Shown here: positions 34,982 to 47,290 of the stretch, piece by piece
Layout: every line of letters begins with the position of its first letter
Numbering within the stretch: the first letter of the stretch is position 1
From: Henckelia pumila
Taxonomy: Eukaryota > Streptophyta > Magnoliopsida > Lamiales > Gesneriaceae
Length of the DNA: 64,000 nt
Direction: 5' to 3'
Assembly (NCBI RefSeq): GCF_033568475.1
Contig: NC_133121.1
Span: forward strand, 134,820,375 to 134,884,374
The notes under the pieces: generated by a model
Told to the model about the DNA's origin: nothing
The model's input: only the letters and a program-made list of their open reading frames with translations
Databases searched by the model: none
Translations under genes and position numbers: made by a program

Positions 34982-36764
34982 TACAGGTAAATCCTTGTCT
35001 TATTCTCTTTCCATTTATTATACTTTTATATTTAAGATCCTGTTAAATAGTTTCCACACTTGGCAGATATGACAAATATATAAATAAGCCAAGCTCTTCT
35101 CCAAATCTTCTTATCTCTTTGTAATTAAAATATGTACCGTTGTTGTTTATTTTATTCCTGAGCTTTATTTTTCCTCCAGATTTGCTCTGTGCTGTTATGC
35201 GTGTTCCCACCATGATTTGTTGAAAAAACTAAAAGAAATTTGCAAGATTTCGTGATTGTCAATGAAAAGTAAGCCATTTTATTGCAGAACATACTATTTT
35301 GTTATACACTCCAAAGTCTCTCCAATTATATCGAATTTTTATGTGGATACAGGTGTAGGCTTTTGATATTTACATTATGGGAAGAATTCCTACAAAGTAA
35401 GGTATGCCTTATTTGACCGAAAATGTTTATAACATGCCTGTAATTTTAGGAACAAAACTTTCAGTTAATACTTTCTACGGTCAAATATTTTTCCTTCTTT
35501 CTTTATTATGTAAAGGAAACTGAACATAAATTGAATGATATTATTATATTTTAATATATGCAACTTTTCTCATAAAAAACATATTATTATAGGGTTGTCC
35601 ATCGGGAGAACGATACCAAATAGTATAATTCTATTTGATTCTCCAATACAACCAGCTGAGGAGTTAAATTTATGGTAATAGAAAACCTTTATTATGTCAT
35701 TGTACAGCTTTTAAAATTAATTCTTACTATTTTAAAAATATTTATGTTTGTTTCTAACTATTACTTCTGAAATATATATTTATTATGATCGCTACCTAAC
35801 TGGATTAGATAAAGAATATCACCCAAAAAAAACCTCAAGTGTCACCAAAAAATATTCCTTAATTGATTACCAATATGATTAATAAGAAACAAACTACTAA
35901 TGTCATAATATTCTAACCTAAATTACAAGTAAATATAATTTTTAACTTTATAGTAATCCAAATATTCAAGACATTTTCTTATTTGGGTTGAAGTAATTCA
36001 AGTTATTAACTCTCCTTATTTTAGTACTACTATATGTATAGTACAAAGAATGAAAGATCAACGATATTTGGAAATTTTCCCTTGGGTAATAACTAATTAG
36101 ATTCCGTTGACATTGACCAAGTGCCATCACAGCAGTGCATTACTTGGTCAATGATAAAAAGAATCTTGAGAGACAAAAAAATCTATAAATTTATGGAAAT
36201 TAGTAAATTTAAAATCAAACAGATACCATAAGCCTGGGTGTGCAACAGATTAATGTAAATATCTACCATAGCTGAAAATATAGTATCTTGAAGATTATGA
36301 AAATACAAGCTGATCATCTTATTTGAAAGTTAATTTGTGCATTCTACGTTGAGCTAAGGCATTCCGAGATTTGAACTGAAGACCTCTTGCACCCAAATTG
36401 AGAATCATACGACTAAACTAAATACTCAATTTTCTGATAGATCATACCATGGGTTGGCAGTAGAATTATTTTCATGGAACACCTTACTTCAGGTAAACTA
36501 ATGCCTATAACCTGCGTATCTATTGAAGTATTGTTCATGGTAGCGTGGTAGGATTGTAGTTTTATTTGATTTCAACTTGCTAATATTTGTGTACTAAATA
36601 CTATATTTAGACTTGTTTTCTCACAGAATTTCAATGGCTATATAATCGAGTTGAAATTAATGGGTATGAAGAATATACTGGCTTGGTGTACAGATATGCT
36701 GATTGATATGAAGAATATTCTGTCACAACTACGAGAAAAAATTTGACGTTTTACCTGTCATATA

Positions 36765-38280
36765 ATGACATTCTTGTTCCACATACAGGAACTGGAGCAG
36801 CCTAGAGAATCTGAGAAACTAAGCTTAGAAGATGATATTGTAGGTGGACTGATTCTCGAACGACAAATTTATTTTCTGAAAGACGAACCAAAAATTTTTG
36901 GAATCAATTCTACCATTGTGGCTCGGAACGTTGATACTGGTTCTGGAGCATTTTCAAAGTCGGTCGCCCAAGCGTAAAGTTTTGTCAACTCTTTATGGGA
37001 AATTTTTGTCGTTTTCCACAAAATTGACCATAGAAATCAGCTTTCTTAATGAACTTTCAGCCATATCTCATGAAAGTACCCCATTTTTTCATGTGTCATG
37101 GTCACCTACATCGTTGCTGCTAATATTAGTTGGGTGTTAGAATGCATGTACAGTTCGAGTTGAATCAGTCTTATGTTCTTGGCTAAATCTATTATTTATC
37201 TGGGTATTCAAATTCAAGTTTTTTCCATGCATTTAAAAAGAAACTTGAGCTCTAGAAACAGAAGCTCAACAGTAGTTAGGAAATAGAAGTTCACTACACA
37301 GTTTGGTCTCAAAATTAGCTGTCAGTTGTAAACAACGCGTGCTCAAAGCTCGGGCTTGAGCCACACTTGAACAATAACTTGAGTAGCCCAATTTCCATTC
37401 GATAACACTCAATTTAGTATTGTAATATTTAATTTTGTCCCTTAATATTTTTCATGATCGGGTAAAGAATCACCACATATTTTCTTGTTTCTTCTCCATC
37501 ACTACTTAATGAAAAAGTGGCATGTTTTTCTGTTCTCAGGTTTCTCTACTATAATGAATAAGTAGCATATTTCCTTTTTTTTTCCTCCTTCACTACTATT
37601 ATTTTTTCATTGCATAATTCATCTTTGAGCATTTATAAATAGCATGTTTTTTCTGTTCTCAGGCTTGTGTGCTTGCAGTTGCATCAAACTTACAATTTCC
37701 CACACCCCACCGAATCATACGTTTCATTCATTGCCATTGATCGGTCGAACTACGAAATCTGGCCATAAACCGGTGAGCAGTTCTTTGAACGCGATTTCCA
37801 GCCAAATGGTAAGATTCTATCTGCTCTTATATATATTTTCCTCCATTCTAATCAAGATACAACAGCAGCACTGCAGCATGCCTAAAAATCAAAGTGAATC
37901 AAACATGGTCTGAAACAATATTGATTTATTCCTTCCAAATTTTTTTTGATATTTCATTATACCCAAGGCTACCTTGGTCATTTGTTTTCCTTAGTCGAAT
38001 GGATACTTGTTGATAAATGTCTTGGCATGGAACTGCGAAACCAGTTCGACATACACCAAGTACACATATGTCTAGTCCTTTGGGGGACAAGAACCGTTAA
38101 CTTAGAGCTCTGATCTAAACACAGGCCTGTTTCAAAGGAAATTCCTCTTGCGATATCCCACGAGTATGATGTACAAGTAATGCTGTGACCTTGCAGGATC
38201 AGCTCCAGTTGGCTGTTGGTTTCATTTTGGCTTGTAATGTAAGTGTTAAAATGTACTGGCCAATCTTCAAATTCTTGCAT
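36765..38280 (+). other. Exon-like fragments in Helitron cargo region
   Basis: Three stretches look like captured exons. At about 36788-36977, after CACATACAG, a frame reads ELEQPRESEKLSLEDDIVGG and stays open to a TAA. At about 37674-37808 a Ser/Thr-rich, basic frame ending in NAISSQM is followed by GTAAGA and resembles part of an organelle transit peptide. At 38197-38238 a 42-base exon reads DQLQLAVGFILACN, bounded by TTGCAG and GTAAGTG. I do not recognise the parent genes. Helitrons are known to capture such pieces, which is why I note them. Confidence 0.35.
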
Positions 38281-38483
38281 GGATATTGCTTTTGTTGAAG
38301 TTTTGCTTATTGGAATTTGGTTTTGTTTATATTTTCAGAAACAAAGAGAGAAATTATACATACTAATGTGCCACAATACATGAATCTCTGACGTTTATAA
38401 ATTGGAAGTTTTATGGACATATCTTTGTTTTATTAATTTTTCTTTGATTTCCTTAATATTATAGTACTGTAAATCTGGGTAAA

Positions 38484-38514
38484 CACCTCAATTCATTGAG
38501 GTGGCCCTACCTAG
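38484..38514 (+). other. Helitron 3' terminal hairpin and CTAG end
   Basis: An 8-bp perfect stem with a 4-base loop, a 7-base spacer, then CTAG. This is the standard termination signal for rolling-circle Helitrons. The next base is T, the expected host base. Confidence 0.85.
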
Positions 38515-39440
38515 TATATAGAAACACATATTGCATTCCATGAAAATAAAAAAATAAAAAAATAAATTAGGTAGCACGAAGGTATCCCGTATCCCCTCAT
38601 AGGGTCAAGAGACTCCGGAGTCAAGACCGAGTCGCAAGGACTTGGCAATTTCCCCTCACTTCCACGTGGACTTCCTTGGAAAATTTACCGAGGGAAAAAC
38701 AATAATTTTGGTCTTTTATCTTCGTCACTTTGCGATTTCGGTCTTACATGTTTTTATATTTTAATTTGCGTCCTGCATGTTTCAATTTTTGACAATTTTA
38801 GTCTTTTTTATTCGAAAATGCTGAAATTTTTGTCAGTATGCCACAGACAGTGACTCAAATCAACAAAAATTCATTGTGGCAAACAAGCTGGAATTTTCGA
38901 AAATCCCAAACCAAATCTGAAAACTCAAATCAATAAAAATTCATGCGGACATCCTACTCTTTGACAAATCAAGTCTATAAAACTCGAAGCCAGTTAAAAT
39001 CTAGCTATAGCAATGTATTGAAATTTATTAATTTATTCCACTAATCAATCTTTCCAATTCACGTCAACTTCATTAGTCAAACTCAATTAATTAACTCAAA
39101 CCTTGATTACCAAGTTAGTTATAATACTGTCAATCATTGTGGCATTTAGCTCGAATGGAAATTAATCTTAAAATCATAATTTCCATAGTGTTAAACCACT
39201 TCAGGTTTTATTCTCAATCAAATATTCATTGATCCACACCCAGGCATTTCAGTTCTCATTTTCTTCAATTCAGCATAAACTTAATTAATGGCTTTAAATG
39301 TTCATGCAAGTCACGTCTAATTCATTAGTTCTCTAATAATATTTACACAACTAGCAAATCAATTTGTTCGATTAATAATTCTGCCGTTGAATCCATAGCT
39401 ACCAAATTTCTACATGAAATATGAAAACACATAAAACTTA
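38515..39440. other. Non-coding DNA right of the Helitron
   Basis: No gene is identified. Around 38690-38850 the T-rich sequence TTTTGGTCTTTTATCTTCGT resembles common repeat DNA. The rest may be captured intron or flank of the MO25-like fragment. Confidence 0.4.
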
Positions 39441-39441
39441 C

Positions 39442-40087
39442 TTAAAAGCTTGAAGCCGCAGAATCACAGCAAAATTTGAACGATCTAGCAAGAAATCTCC
39501 CAGCAGCTGAAAATGACATCACAAAGATCACAGTTCAACAGGAAGACACGCGCTAACATCATGAGTCCGCAAAATTGACTATTGTTCTATTTTTGTCCTT
39601 TAAGGAAGGGATGTTAGCAGGACATGTGCATATCAGAGCAATCCAAAACTATGTAACATAAAGTAAAGAATGATTGAGCAATACCTTGATTGGTTGACTT
39701 CTAGTGATATAGTTGGAAGACTCGAGCAGCTCACTATTATACTCTGCAAAGAACTACAGACAGGCATATCTAGCAGATTAAAAAGTTGAGCACACAAGGG
39801 AAACAAAATAGATTAATTTGCAGAGCTAGAATACAGTAACTTGATGGTAACACATGTGAATTAATGAATTACAGATCTCTACCAGAAAAATTTAGAATTT
39901 TCTATGGCCATTTTAGAAAGAGGATGAGTTCTATATTATCGTAGTCACAGGTAAAATCTAACACATAATGAAGACATTGCTCAGTATGCTTATTGACGAC
40001 GTGGAGTTTACCGAGTACATCACTTACCCAATCATAATTTTTAGCAAGAAATTCAGCAACTACTGACTTGTGCCTAGACAATAGTTC
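39442..40087 (-). pseudogene. MO25 (Cab39-like) gene fragment
   Basis: Three consecutive exons on the minus strand match the scaffold protein MO25. Exon at 40028-40087 reads ELLSRHKSVVAEFL then KNYDW, bounded by TTTGCAG and GTAAGT. Exon at 39685-39753 reads FFAEYNSELLESSNYITR, bounded by TGTAG and GTATTG. Exon from 39506 reads LLGDFLLDRSNFAV and then departs from the family. MO25 is a helical-repeat protein that activates STE20-type kinases. The N-terminal exons and everything after the third exon are absent. The exon-intron structure shows capture from DNA, not a retrocopy. It lies 1.7 kb from a CACTA transposon end and may be cargo of that element. Confidence 0.8.
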
Positions 40088-41499
40088 CTGCAAAGGAAAG
40101 CCATGTGCCATGTTCCAAGTACGCAACACGTTAACGATAGTATAATACACTGAAATTTTTAACTTACAGTGCCTTTCCAGTTTCCACGCATCAAGATAAA
40201 ATACAAAAATACATAAATAAACATATAAACAAAGAAATGAAAATCTAAGGCATCCCATCAATATCATGAATAAACAAAGAAACATGAACAGGTACAAGTC
40301 CACCCACTTGGAACTAAAGCGCCGGTGTTTATCCTAGCCAGCTTCAAAACTCCGTTATTCCCATCCCCAATAAACCGTTTAGTGTTCATTAAAGAGCCAA
40401 AGAGGTAACTATTTGAAACTTGAAATGGTTGCAGAAAACTTTCCAAGTCCTTATGGATACAAAAAAAATGTTGGAGAACAGAGAAGCTGGTGAACCAAAC
40501 CAAAACTAAAATGTTTGTGTTCTCCATACAAAAATAGATCACACCCAAAGAACTCAAAACTTACACTATAGGGAATTTGGCAGCAGGACAAATATCGGTA
40601 TCATTACTGTAATCTTATTAAAACTCAAATTCATATTTTTAGTTATAATCATACTTAGAATAAGTTGAGTAGTTAGTTGGTTAAATAAGTAATTAAAAGC
40701 TCTTGTATAAAACTCTTTAGATGAAACTGATTCATCGTTCAATTCAATACAATTCATTTCATACTTTGTAATAAATCTCAAGCTTAGGGGCTCCAAAACA
40801 GGCTATAATGGAGATTTAAAATCTTTAGAATCAAGCTAAAAACAAGATGCGCACGTAAACAATCAATTGGAATTTCAATAACAAATATACCTTGAACTCG
40901 TCCAGAGATTGAACCTACAACAATCCAATAATCAATATAGCTAGATAAAAGCGACAAATTCAAAATTAATTGAGTGACCATTTTCTTACTTACAGGCAGC
41001 CTACTATAGTCGAGAACAGAGGCTGGAACCGATCTGTAACTGGCCTAAAACCTTCAAGAATCGGAGCTAGACCAGAGTGAAAGGCGAATAGCACCTATTC
41101 CACTGTGTTTGAGTGGCAGCAGCTAGCCAGAGAAACTGAAATCGCGGCTGAAAGGAGAAGAAATTAATGGTAATGACTCAAATACGAACTTAAGCTTTGA
41201 ACCGAACCTAGAAAGCTGATAATCGTCTAGAAATCGACGCTGAAAATAGCCGGTGAAGATGCGCACAATAGCAAGTCTGGATAGGGATCGGTTCTGGCAT
41301 AAATGAGCATAAAAAATGGTGACTTATGGTTCAAATCGAAGCTACTGAGCTCATAAACAAAACCCCTCGAACCCTTCGAAATTCCGGTGGCGGACGGAGG
41401 AGACATTAACATTCAAAGATTAGGGTTTGAGAGAGGCGAGAATGAAAGTTGGGTGTTGGGGAAAGTGTTTCTCCTCTTTTCCTTTCCTTTCACAAAACG
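40088..41499. other. Gene-like but unassigned sequence, minus strand
   Basis: Around 41227-41450 the reverse strand reads like a plant 5' leader with AAACCCTAATC followed by an ATG at 41412 and 61 open codons (Ser/Pro-rich start). The family is not recognised. The rest (40100-41200) has only short frames. It could be the captured 5' part of a second gene joined to the MO25 exons. Confidence 0.3.
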
Positions 41500-41819
41500 T
41501 GTATGTAGTAATTTTTTTTAAAATCTTTCACAAAACGTGTGTATAGTAATTTTTTAAAAAAAAAAACAATAAAGATTAAAAGACAATATTTTTTAAAGCA
41601 ATGTTGTTAAAACTATTGTCGTATCTCTTCAAAACCAGCTCATAGACAACATATATCACCAAAATACAACATTTTTTTCAAAAATTGTTGTCTTTTTAAT
41701 TAGAAAAACGCCCACAGACAACAGTTTAAATTAAAATTGTTGTTATAGGGTAAAATACAACAGTTTTTAGATAAAATTGTTGTTGTTTAAGTGTTGTTAA
41801 TAAGTGTTTTTTTTTAGTG
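41500..41819 (-). mobile_element. CACTA (En/Spm-like) transposon terminus
   Basis: The sequence ends TTTTTAGTG at 41819, the reverse complement of CACTAAAAA, a CACTA terminal repeat. The adjoining 250 bp contains at least six subterminal repeats of the type ACAACAATTTT/AAATTGTTGT, typical of these elements. The opposite end was not found in the window. The copia fragment immediately to the right begins in mid-gene, so this end appears inserted in an older copia element. Confidence 0.7.
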
Positions 41820-41822
41820 TAT

Positions 41823-42550
41823 ACAGTTATGCAAACTGGATATCTTATATGAAAAATTCAAAATCTACAAGTGGATTTGTATTCATTTTTGGAGATGCAG
41901 CAATTGCTTGGAAAATCTTCTAAACAAACTGTAATAGTCAGATCCATGATGGAATCTGAATTTATAGCACTTGATAAGTGTGCTGAAGAGGCTGAATGGT
42001 TGCGTCTATTCTTAGAAGATGTTCCAGGATGGGTGAAACCTGTACGGGCTATTTGCATTCATTGTGATAGCCAATCTGCGATTGGAAGGGCACAATGCAA
42101 GATGTATAATGGAAAGTCAAGACATATACGTCATAGACACAATACCATTAGACGTACAACTACTCTCAACTGGAGTTATCTCTATTGATTATGTAAAATC
42201 AAAGGATAATATAGCGGATCCGTTAACCAAAGGGTTAAACAGAGAGTTAGTTGAAAAATCTTCAAAAAAAAATGGGACTGAAGCCTATGGAATAAATTGG
42301 TGCGAAGAAAAACCCAACCTATGTTGACTGGAGATCCCAAGATCTAGGTTCAATGGAACAACTTAATCGCACTGGTTTGGTAGATCACTGTGGGGGTTAT
42401 CCCTATTCTATTTATATTACAAACAGTGAATGTTGAGGATAAACTTATAGCTTTTTAATGATTCTGATGAAATTCAACATAGAATCACCTCTGTGAGAGA
42501 GAAGTGGGGCCGCTTCGAAGAAATTGCAAAGCTTAATTCTAGACCCTCTT
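41823..42550 (+). pseudogene. Ty1/copia RNase H and 3' fragment
   Basis: Reading from 41828 in three frames gives the C-terminal end of a copia polyprotein: [18 protein letters not shown], then SMMESEFIALDKCAEEAEWL and ICIHCDSQSAIGRAQ, then VDYVKSKDNIADPLTKG-like sequence. A 1-base insertion near 41912 and a 4-base insertion near 42155 break the frame. Downstream to about 42550 is non-coding copia 3' sequence. Everything before RNase H is missing. It is a different family from the element at 48784-53776. Confidence 0.85.
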
Positions 42551-42555
42551 AGAGA

Positions 42556-43815
42556 AAATGGAATAGTACCAAAAATATAATACAGACACACGTACTCAAG
42601 GTAGAAATAGATGCAATAAAGTTAGCTTTGAATGCCCCCAAAAACTAAGAAACAAATTAAAGGGCATGCATTTACAGATATAAATGAACAAAATAAATTG
42701 ATCACAAATTGGTGTCCAAGTTGGTGGAGTAGATGAACTTTTGGCCAGAGGTCAAAAGTTCGATTCCCGCTAGCAACACTTTTTTGGACTAGTCTGTCAT
42801 ACAGGGCTTGCTTAATATGGTTTACCCGGTTAACGTAGTTTGCAGGTCATTGCGTTAGTCCGGAGGTTTACTCGGTGTGTACCGAAAATATCGGCTGCGA
42901 TCCCCCTGTCACCAAAAAAAAAAAAAAAAAAAGACCACAAATTGAGAGATCACGACCTTGTTTTATTTACCTAAAACTAAATTATTTTTTATTTATGAAA
43001 TATTATCCACATGCATTTAACGTGGTAAGTAAAATTAATGGAGGTTGACCACTTTTAATTGCTCCATTTTATTTTTGTTCAGTTTTGGGCTTTCAACTAA
43101 TTTGCTAACCTTTCTTCTATCTAAAACTGTTAAAAACCATAAATTATTTTGTAATCTTGGCATGCTCAGTTGGTTCCATACATTAAAGTTTAAAAGAAAA
43201 CGAAAGACTGACTTTTGTAAACGTTGAAGTTGAAGATACGATATCAATTTTCTAGGATATCAGAATTATTAGTTAATTTTGGGACCATAGAATATCTTCA
43301 CTTGTGTATAACAAAAAAAAAAAAAAAAACTAAAGAAAACGATTTAATTATATTATATAATTTTGATTCTAACTAATAAAATTAATTGACTATACACGTT
43401 TTCCTGCTCAAATAAAATTAATTAATTGGTATTGTTCAAGTAGAAATAGTGAAACAAGTTGATCGCACCACTTGGATTAATAAGATGGTTACGCACTTGT
43501 GTAATATCGTTTGATATATATATATATACATGACAATTGACTTTGTTAACTTGAGCGAAAATTAATTCTCTTGAACCAAAATTCAATTTCATAACCACTG
43601 CATGTGTAGGACCGATCGTTTTTAATTTTATCAAAAGTTATAACTTCAGTTAATTAAACAATTTAAATCTTTTAATTGTACGTAATAGCCCAAATTAACA
43701 CTACTTTTCAATTATTAGGATGACCAGTTATTACACCCCCAATACATTTAGCATTATTCAAATAATAATCTTATAATGCGAGCATATACATAGTTACGAG
43801 AAATGAGAAGCGGAT
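42556..43815. repeat. Duplicated segment, copy C (contains a SINE)
   Basis: Matches copy B (13880-15064) from ATAATACAGACACAC through GTTACGAGAAATGAGAAGCG, including the SINE insertion. It has no coding content. Its last part is mirrored by 43938-44282. Confidence 0.85.
42712..42932 (+). mobile_element. tRNA-derived SINE, copy 2
   Basis: Same family and same insertion point as 14041-14288: B-box-like AGTTCGATTCC near 42768, GGACTAGTCTGTCATACA, and a poly-A tail of about 19 A. The flanking repeat is ATCACAAATTG on the left and ACCACAAATTG on the right. It is co-duplicated with its segment, so it is not an independent insertion. Confidence 0.85.
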
Positions 43816-43937
43816 GACGGACATTTTCAAAATGTAATATATATATATGCAGGACGTACATAATTCTCCCCCATTTCAGAATTTCAAAAATAATTTTGAC
43901 ATTATAGGGAGACAATTAAAATTTAATATCATATTTA

Positions 43938-44282
43938 ATAACTTTTGATAAAGTTAAAAATGATCAGTCATATACAGTGACACATGACTATGAAATTGAA
44001 TTTTGGTTCAAGAGAGAATATATTAATTCTCGCTCAAGTTAACCATGTCATGTATGTATATATCACATGATATTACACAAGTGCATAATTGTATACATCA
44101 TATCGAACACAAGTGTGGCATCTACTAATTGTTTTGATCAGATCAAATTTACCATGCATCTCATTAGCCCAAGTGGTGCGATCAACTTGTTTCACTATTT
44201 CCAGTTAAACAAGATCGATTAATTCATTTTATTTGAGCAGGAAAACGTGTATGGTCAATTGATTTAATTTATTAGTTAGAAT
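43938..44282. repeat. Inverted partial copy of the duplicated segment
   Basis: The reverse complement matches 43375-43645 and, more closely, 11160-11410 (for example CAAGTTGATCGCACCACTTG and the CATATCGAACACAAGTGTGG block). Together with copy C it makes an imperfect inverted repeat with a spacer of about 290 bp. Confidence 0.75.
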
Positions 44283-44423
44283 ATATATATAGATATATTC
44301 TTTTTTTTAAAAAAATATTGTACATGACATACACTAATTTTATTTAACAATTTCCATTAAAGGTTAACCACAATTTCCTTTGTCTATTCTTACTAATTTT
44401 ATTTTATTTTTTTTTTGTATAAT

Positions 44424-44537
44424 GTCCATTGAATTGAATTATATGAATTAAGTTCAGTGTAATGGCTTAATTTCCCTCCTGTCCATTGAATTGAATTATA
44501 TGAATTAAGTTCAGTGTAATGGCTTAATTTCCCTCCT
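44424..44537. repeat. Perfect tandem duplication, 2 x 57 bp
   Basis: Two identical 57-bp units beginning GTCCATTGAATTG at 44424 and 44481. Being identical, the duplication is recent or an assembly artefact. Confidence 0.9.
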
Positions 44538-44539
44538 GA

Positions 44540-46980
44540 TCTCATTTATTAACATAGCAGATTTTGACTTTCTTGTGTTACAAGTGCATGTTTTTTTTTA
44601 TCTTCATTGTTCTAAACATGACAATCATGGTATTTCCATTTCTTTAACTTGTTTCGAGTCGTCATTATTCATTGTTGCATACTGCTAGTGCTTGTTTGAT
44701 TCGGTAACTTGACGGCAATGGAACAAGTTTTGGTCAAGTTAGACCTTGAGTTTTGGGCTATAATATATATTGGATGCGTCATATGATCTCTCGATCAAGA
44801 AGTCGAAATATATTCTATATGGCATCATTTCTTGCTTTGAAAAATTGAAAATAAGGTTGTAGGCTGTTATTGTATTCATTTGAGTCATCAAAATTTTTGT
44901 GTTTTTTCACGCTTTAAATATATATAATATTGATTCAATGCGTCTTTCAATTGATTTTTTGTTCCTCAATTGTGTGGTGGGCATTTTTGGTGGAAAGCCC
45001 TGGGAAAAAAGTTATTGGTAATTTTGGATTATTGTGTTTGCAGTTCTAAGATCTTGTTGGTTATGTCTACATTTAAGTTTACCGCGTTATTTATTGCATC
45101 TTGTATTTTTCGTTCTCTGAGTTTGTTGCTAAAGTTACTTCATCCTTTATTTTGTAAAAGTCGACGTTTTCTCCGGTTTTGTGCCTGCTGCATCTCTTTC
45201 TGTTTCTGATTTTAATTTCTATTTGTGTTATAAACTTGATAGCTCTCGGAATTCCTTTGCTGCCAAAGGGATCAATGCATCCGACTCTTTTTTATCAAAG
45301 TCTTCTGATGTCTATTAAATGCAAAAAGTTGGTTAGTAAATACTAAATACTAAATTACTAAAGAGAATGAGGCTGTTGTATCTTGTTGTTTTCATGCAAA
45401 TTGATCCAGTTTCTTGAATATATGCTAATGTTGTTGTGGTTCCTTGCATTTTGGTTGTATGTCAAGCAATGACATAAAAGTAGGCCTCGGATTTGAAGTG
45501 GATGGAGCTCCTTAGAGGCATGGGCGGAGCCATAGCCCGATCTTAAATTATTTTTTTGGATATGAGTAGTAATATATATGTAATGGTTTAGGCCCAAAAA
45601 TGATCATAGCCAGATTACATTTTTATTCAGTCCAAAATGTATTTATTTAGATTTAGTCCAGCTTATATTCTGAAAGAAAATAAAAGCAAATGAAGCACAT
45701 CTCTTCACGTAATTTTTATATTCATGTTACTTCTTGTTTCCTCCAAAATTTCAATTTTTAATTGGATTTGAGTGATTGATCTTTAAATTATATTTTTTTA
45801 ACTGCTTGAATTCATTTATGTGTGCACTTGTCGGTTTCTTAAAAAGAAGTATGAAGTGACTTTCTAATAATTTTTTAAATTATTTTGTTTGGTTTCTATA
45901 ATTTTCTATGAAAATTTTGCATTTTTTTTATTGAAAAATGTAAATAATATGTGTTTTTGAGTAATTTACTTGTATGGTTTATAAATATTACTTGTTTCAT
46001 TTATAAAATAGAAATAGAAAGTTTTGCATTTTAAAGTTCATTCACTTATTTTATAATAAATGAGGTGTTTTTTTAGTGACCCGCGTGTAAATTTTTTTAT
46101 GGTTTTTGTTTTATTACTTGAAACATATATATACTTTTTTTTGTCATTGTAAAGATATTGGTTTAACTACATAAGGAGAAAATTTATATATTATGTGAAA
46201 AACTTATATTTTTTTTACAATTATCGAGATTTTTCGAAGTCACCGTATGTGAAACGTATATCTTAAATGTTTATATTTTTATGTCAGTTTGTAATTTTAT
46301 AGTTATCATTAAACATTTTGCAAGTGTTTATTGATTATAAATTAATGTTATATTGTTTTTAAATTTTAATTATTTATTTTTCATCATTTAATTTTTTTTA
46401 ACGAGATCAATGAGCTCAGGGTTAAATTTTTTTCTGGTTATATTCGCTCCTTAGAGGGTATTGGTAATGATTTTTGTTTTTTCTCACCCTTTTTTTGTTC
46501 TTATACTTGGTATCCATGTTTGTTTGCAGCTAAATGTGCGTGGTAAACATATTGTCTTGAGTTTATCCTTCACTTTTATGTACTTTGTTTGTACAACACT
46601 TTTGACAAATCTTAATTATTATTTGGGTGGTTTTCAATTAATTATTTTATTATCATTTTGGATTTGGTTTGTGGGCATTCTTCGGACTTTCTTCTTGTCA
46701 AACATGGCTAAATGCAGACTACATGAGGACAACATTGTTCAATTATGTTACAAAGAAATAAGGAGAAAATTTTTTTTTGAGCGTTGGAAAAAAGAAAATT
46801 ACTTTTTATTTCATACTTGCTGGTTTTATCTGTCTTGGTGACCCATTGAGCATCCTTTGCTGCTGTCTCTACTCACCAGATTTATTTTATCTTGTTTCAT
46901 CTACAATTATCTGTTTCTGATTTCTTGAGTCAATTAAGATTTAAGTATTATAATTCTTCAAATGGACGTGGAAATCAACT
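44540..46980. other. Intergenic DNA, no supported gene
   Basis: T-rich sequence with a few hydrophobic chance frames. About 46725-46790 matches the repeated AATTATGTTACAAA-type DNA seen at 15370 and 16620. GGGCGGAGCCATAGCCCG near 45529 resembles a common transposon word. Confidence 0.45.
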
Positions 46981-46984
46981 ATGG

Positions 46985-47290
46985 GAAAATATGGTCCTAC
47001 CAAGAATCTTTGCTCATTTGCCAGTTCCCTATGTGGCCGAATCTTCACCATCAAAAGGAATGCCACAAAGCCCTCCAAACATACAAATTAAATAGAAAGA
47101 ACAAGGGGAGTATGTTTTCAATCTATTTCGAAGAAGTAACGTATCCGTCCATTAAGATGAAAAAGTGAGTCTAATGGTATTCACGAGTACCATTTTGTGA
47201 TTCAATTTGAAAAAGGAAATGAACACTAGCCTAGATTCAAGGGAAATCATCCGTCCATTGCAAAACATGTGAGCCAGTTTCTATCAAACC
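46985..47290 (-). pseudogene. Second BAP31 5' fragment
   Basis: Matches 15452-15780, itself derived from the BAP31 5' end at 63824-63930 (CCGAATCTTCACCATCAAAA, CACAAAGCCCTCCAAACATA). It lacks about 66 bp present in the 15.5-kb copy. It codes for nothing. Confidence 0.75.

Larger units (their letters stand above)
28016..38514 (+). mobile_element. Helitron rolling-circle transposon
   Basis: The left end begins TCTATACTATTTTTTAAAG directly after an A (28015). The right end is a perfect 8-bp-stem hairpin (38484-38503, CACCTCAA/TTGAGGTG) followed by GCCCTAC and the terminal CTAG, directly before a T (38515). This fits Helitron rules: 5'-TC, 3'-hairpin plus CTRR, insertion between A and T, no target duplication. 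A Rep-helicase gene in the expected orientation lies inside (30577-34981). The 3.5 kb between that gene and the 3' end contains exon-like fragments. The element is about 10.5 kb. The coding region is broken, so this copy is not autonomous now. Confidence 0.85.

Noticed and set aside
46461-46841. 126-codon open frame with hydrophobic residues
   Set aside because: It is T-rich chance reading, and its end lies in a repeat found elsewhere in non-coding contexts. No family features.
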